47,877 nucleotides of DNA from an uncultured Clostridia bacterium (GTDB lineage Bacteria; Bacillota; Clostridia; TANB77; CAG-508), in assembly GCA_934168355.1 (NCBI GenBank), contig CAKPNI010000011.1:1-47877 (forward strand), read 5' to 3'. Under the pieces are notes generated by a model that ran no database searches, was not told the origin of the DNA, and saw nothing but the letters and a program-made list of their open reading frames with translations. The translations under genes and the position numbers were made by a program. Below are positions 45,254 through 47,877 of the stretch, in pieces (the stretch's first letter is position 1; each line of letters starts with the position of its first letter).

Positions 45254-45445
45254 TCACTTGTACTTGGCATGGTGCCGTACGGCAATGTACCCATCTGGCG
45301 TCGACTCGATATAAGCGTCGAGTTCGACCCAACCACAGTGATTTGGATGAGCTTCGCGGATACTGTTTAGTACCCGTTCAGCTGCCTTTCGTGTTGGCTG
45401 AGGGAACACTGAACGAAATGTTTCCTCAAAAATTATGTTTTTCAT
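45254..45445 (-). CDS. G+C-rich 63-aa orphan protein
   Basis: The protein starts MKNIIFEETFRSVFPQPTRK and ends WVELDAYIESTPDGYIAVRH-HAKYK. ATG 45445 is set by AAAGGAGG 7-8 nt upstream; the ATG six nucleotides before it is too close. By hand count the gene is about 47% G+C, far above its surroundings, and it uses codons rare here (GTC, GAC, GCC, CGC). This points to recent transfer from another genome. No domain recognised. It has its own terminator, so it is probably expressed. Its distinctive aromatic/His C-terminus should be easy to search. Confidence 0.65.
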   Translation of the reverse strand: MKNIIFEETFRSVFPQPTRKAAERVLNSIREAHPNHCGWVELDAYIESTPDGYIAVRHHAKYK

Positions 45446-45619
45446 ATGCATTCCTCCTTTGGATTTTATACATATATTATACATCAAATTTGAAAATATA
45501 TCAAATTTTTTGAAAGTTGAATTTTAAAAGAAAGCTTTATTTTTTCATTTTTTTGTGGTAAAATAGCTATTATTAGTATTTTGAAGAGAAATTATAAAAA
45601 AGCGGAGTGAGGTGAAAAA

Positions 45620-46597
45620 ATGAAATTACCAACAAGCATAGAAAATATTTTAAATGAAAATATAGTAGAAAATGCAAGATTAGAATTAAAAAAGAATTGG
45701 AATCCAGAACCAATTATGCATACAATTACGGCTTTTGCAAATGATATAGATAACTGGGGTGGTGGATATATATTAATTGGTATTGAAGAAGAAAATGGTA
45801 GACCAAAAATGCCGGTAATAGGACTAGAATTATCTGAAGTTGATAAAATTCAAAAAGAGTTATTGGCAAAATGTAAATTAATCCAACCATCATATATTCC
45901 GATAGTAGATGTTGCAGAGTACAATGGCAAAATTTTAAAAATTGACGGACAAGCAGAAGCAGAAAGATTTTTTAATTACCCTTATCAAGCAATAGAAGAA
46001 GCTTTAGTAAATGCAGTCTACCATAGAGGATATGATGTGAGAGAGCCAGTTGAAGTAAGAATAATGGAAGATAGAATTCATATTGTAAGTTATCCGGGAC
46101 CAGACCGTTCAATAAGTGAAAAATCAATTGAAAATAAAAATATGATTGCAAGGAAATATAGAAATCGTAGAATTGGCGATTTTTTAAAGGAATTAAAATT
46201 AACAGAAGGAAGAAATACGGGAATTCCTAAAATAAAAAGAGCTTTAAAGAATAATGGTTCAAGAGAGCCGGAATTTGAGACAAATGAAACAAGAGATTAT
46301 TTTATTACTACTATATTTGTACATGATGGGTTTGAAGATGAAAAAGAAGAACGACCAAGAACCGACCAAGAACTGACCAAGATAAATGAACAAGAAATTA
46401 CCATATTAAATTTTTGCAAAGAACCTCATAGTAAAAAAGAAATAATGGAATATATGGACTATAAACATAAAAGAAATTTTACATTGTTATATTTAAAACC
46501 ATTATTACAAAAAGGATTGTTGCAGATGACTATACCAGAAAAACCAAACCATAAGAATCAAAAGTATATAACCAACCAAGAAAGGAATAAAAAATAA
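45620..46597 (+). CDS. AlbA_2/GHKL-type transcriptional regulator, lacking its middle
   Basis: A 325-aa protein with an N-terminal AlbA_2 (schlafen-like) DNA-binding part: 'ENARLELKKNWNPEPIMHTI', then WGGGYILIGIEE. The C-terminal GHKL-like part is FFNYPYQAIEEALVNAVYHR, VEVRIMEDRIHIVSYPGPDR, YRNRRIGDFLKELKLTEGRN and a winged-helix end. Family members are about 450-480 aa; NGKILKI runs straight into DGQAEAERFF, so roughly 130-150 residues are missing in frame. It could be a functional short form or a deletion remnant. GTGAGGTG precedes the ATG. Its stop shares one base with the obg start. Confidence 0.8.
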   Translation: MKLPTSIENILNENIVENARLELKKNWNPEPIMHTITAFANDIDNWGGGYILIGIEEENGRPKMPVIGLELSEVDKIQKELLAKCKLIQPSYIPIVDVAEYNGKILKIDGQAEAERFFNYPYQAIEEALVNAVYHRGYDVREPVEVRIMEDRIHIVSYPGPDRSISEKSIENKNMIARKYRNRRIGDFLKELKLTEGRNTGIPKIKRALKNNGSREPEFETNETRDYFITTIFVHDGFEDEKEERPRTDQELTKINEQEITILNFCKEPHSKKEIMEYMDYKHKRNFTLLYLKPLLQKGLLQMTIPEKPNHKNQKYITNQERNKK

Positions 46598-47868
46598 TGT
46601 TTACAGATTACACAAAAATAATAATAAAAGCCGGAAACGGAGGAAATGGCGCAATATCATTCAGAAGAGAAAAATATGTAGCAGCAGGAGGCCCAGACGG
46701 AGGAGACGGAGGAAAAGGTGGAAACGTATATTTCAAAGTCGACAAAGACAAAAATACCCTAATAGATTTTAGATACAACAAAAAATTCAAAGCCACAAAC
46801 GGAGAAAACGGAAGTGGAGCAAGATGTACAGGAAAATCTGGAGAGGATATTTACATTGGAGTTCCAATAGGTACAATAATAAAAGACGTAGAAACAGGAA
46901 AAATAATAGCAGACCTATCAAACCCAGACCAAGTAGAATGTGTGCTAAAAGGTGGAAGAGGTGGAAGAGGAAATCAACACTTTGCAACACCAACAAGACA
47001 AGTTCCAAGATTTGCTGAAGATGGAGAACCGGGTAAAGAAAAAGAAGTAATATTAGAATTAAAATTATTAGCAGATGTAGGTTTACTAGGATTCCCAAAT
47101 GTAGGAAAATCAACATTTTTAAGTACAGTAACAGATGCAAGACCTAAAATTGCAAACTATCAATTTACAACATTAGAGCCTAATTTAGGAGTTGTAAAAG
47201 CAAAAGATGGGTCAAGCTTTGTAATAGCAGATATTCCGGGAATAATAGAAGGAGCAAGTCAAGGAGTTGGCTTAGGTTTACAATTTTTGCGTCATATAGA
47301 AAGGACAAGACTACTTTTACATGTAATAGATATTTCAGGAATGGAAGGAAGAAATCCAAAAGATGATTTCAGAATTATAAATGAAGAATTAAAACAATAT
47401 AGTGAAAAATTGGCATCAAGGAAACAAATTATAGTTGCAAGTAAAGCAGATGTTGCAAATGATGAACTATATCAAGAATTAAAAGAACTAGCAAAAGAAA
47501 ACAATATGGATATATTTAAAATATCAAGCAGTACAGGCGAAGGTGTAAAAGAACTTCTAGACTATGTATCAAAAACATTAAAAACACTTCCAAAAGAAGA
47601 GTTATACGAAACTGAAGAAAAAATGGTATATACATTAGATGATAAAAAAGATGAATTTATAGTTACAAGAAATAATAACGAATTTGAAGTTAAAGGCGAG
47701 GCGGTTGAAAGATTAATTAGAAGAATAAATATAGATGACAATGAATCTATGTATTATCTACACAAAAACTTAGTAAACCTTGGAGTAGAAGCGGAACTTA
47801 AAAAACAAGGAATTAAAGAAGGCGATATTGTTAAAATTTCAAATTACGAGCTTGAATGGTATGAATAG
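46597..47868 (+). CDS. obg: GTPase Obg (ribosome assembly)
   Basis: A 423-aa essential GTPase. The glycine-rich Obg fold is at 1-158 (IKAGNGGNGAISFRREKYV, GGPDGGDGGKGGN). The G domain has G1 GFPNVGKST (165-173), G2 with YQFTTLEPN, G3 DIPG and G4 SKAD. A C-terminal OCT domain follows (about 340-423, VEAELKKQGIKEGDIVKI). Obg acts late in 50S assembly and in stress and sporulation control. It overlaps the previous stop by one base, so it is translationally coupled to the AlbA-type gene; the usual rplU-rpmA partners are not upstream. AAAGGA precedes the ATG. A new AAGGAG right at the window end suggests another gene follows. Confidence 0.98.
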   Translation: MFTDYTKIIIKAGNGGNGAISFRREKYVAAGGPDGGDGGKGGNVYFKVDKDKNTLIDFRYNKKFKATNGENGSGARCTGKSGEDIYIGVPIGTIIKDVETGKIIADLSNPDQVECVLKGGRGGRGNQHFATPTRQVPRFAEDGEPGKEKEVILELKLLADVGLLGFPNVGKSTFLSTVTDARPKIANYQFTTLEPNLGVVKAKDGSSFVIADIPGIIEGASQGVGLGLQFLRHIERTRLLLHVIDISGMEGRNPKDDFRIINEELKQYSEKLASRKQIIVASKADVANDELYQELKELAKENNMDIFKISSSTGEGVKELLDYVSKTLKTLPKEELYETEEKMVYTLDDKKDEFIVTRNNNEFEVKGEAVERLIRRINIDDNESMYYLHKNLVNLGVEAELKKQGIKEGDIVKISNYELEWYE

Positions 47869-47877
47869 AAGGAGCAA

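Overview
The window is a very A+T-rich stretch of a low-G+C, endospore-forming Firmicute, most likely an anaerobic Clostridia member. The evidence is codon and base use, spoIVFA/spoIVFB, yqfC/yqfD and a pdaA-type deacetylase (all sporulation), a clostridial-type agr peptide system, and Gram-positive sortase, SMC, TopA, LigA, YbeY and Obg. I cannot resolve the genus. I see no rRNA, tRNA or CRISPR array.

Layout. (1) 1-12.2 kb is mostly core genome: the 3' part of what looks like an OLE noncoding RNA with its partner oapA, a DUF6514-like protein, topA, a frameshifted 8-oxoguanine glycosylase (ogg), an unusual single-chain ABC ATPase, a DUF4143 ATPase, smc and a small tail-anchored protein. (2) 12.3-29.4 kb is an accessory defence island. 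It holds a PLD-nuclease/SNF2-type helicase with an Eco57I-type methylase, then an excisionase-type HTH protein with a fused adenine + cytosine methyltransferase whose cytosine half is circularly permuted. Convergent to these is a minus-strand run: unknown 273-aa protein, RecD/UvrD-like helicase, XRE regulator, and an Alw26I/Eco31I-like type IIS restriction enzyme. The island ends with a sigma-like factor and a deleted serine recombinase that runs into spoIVFA. (3) 29.4-34.1 kb is core: spoIVFA (frameshifted), spoIVFB, a sortase, ligA and a small conserved-looking protein. (4) 34.2-37.2 kb is a complete agr quorum-sensing locus in an unusual convergent layout: agrB and agrD on plus, agrA then agrC on minus, with a shared terminator. 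AgrD (39 aa) is short and easily missed. (5) 37.5-47.9 kb: pdaA, yqfC, a shortened yqfD, an unknown 408-aa protein where phoH/pgpH usually stand, ybeY, a second DUF4143 ATPase, a HExxH protein, asd, a G+C-rich 63-aa orphan, an AlbA/GHKL regulator with a missing middle, and obg.

How it works together. The island carries two separate modification systems. One is a PLD-helicase plus methylase pair. The other is a type IIS restriction enzyme with a dual-base methylase, as expected for an asymmetric site whose two strands need different methylation. The restriction enzyme seems to share a transcript with a helicase pair of unknown role, behind a promoter with four half-sites at 10-bp steps. Several core-gene boundaries carry a palindromic repeat family built on GGGACCGTTTCTTTT; it often ends right at the next gene's Shine-Dalgarno. 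Two core genes (ogg, spoIVFA) each carry one extra base relative to an intact frame, which may be real decay or assembly error.
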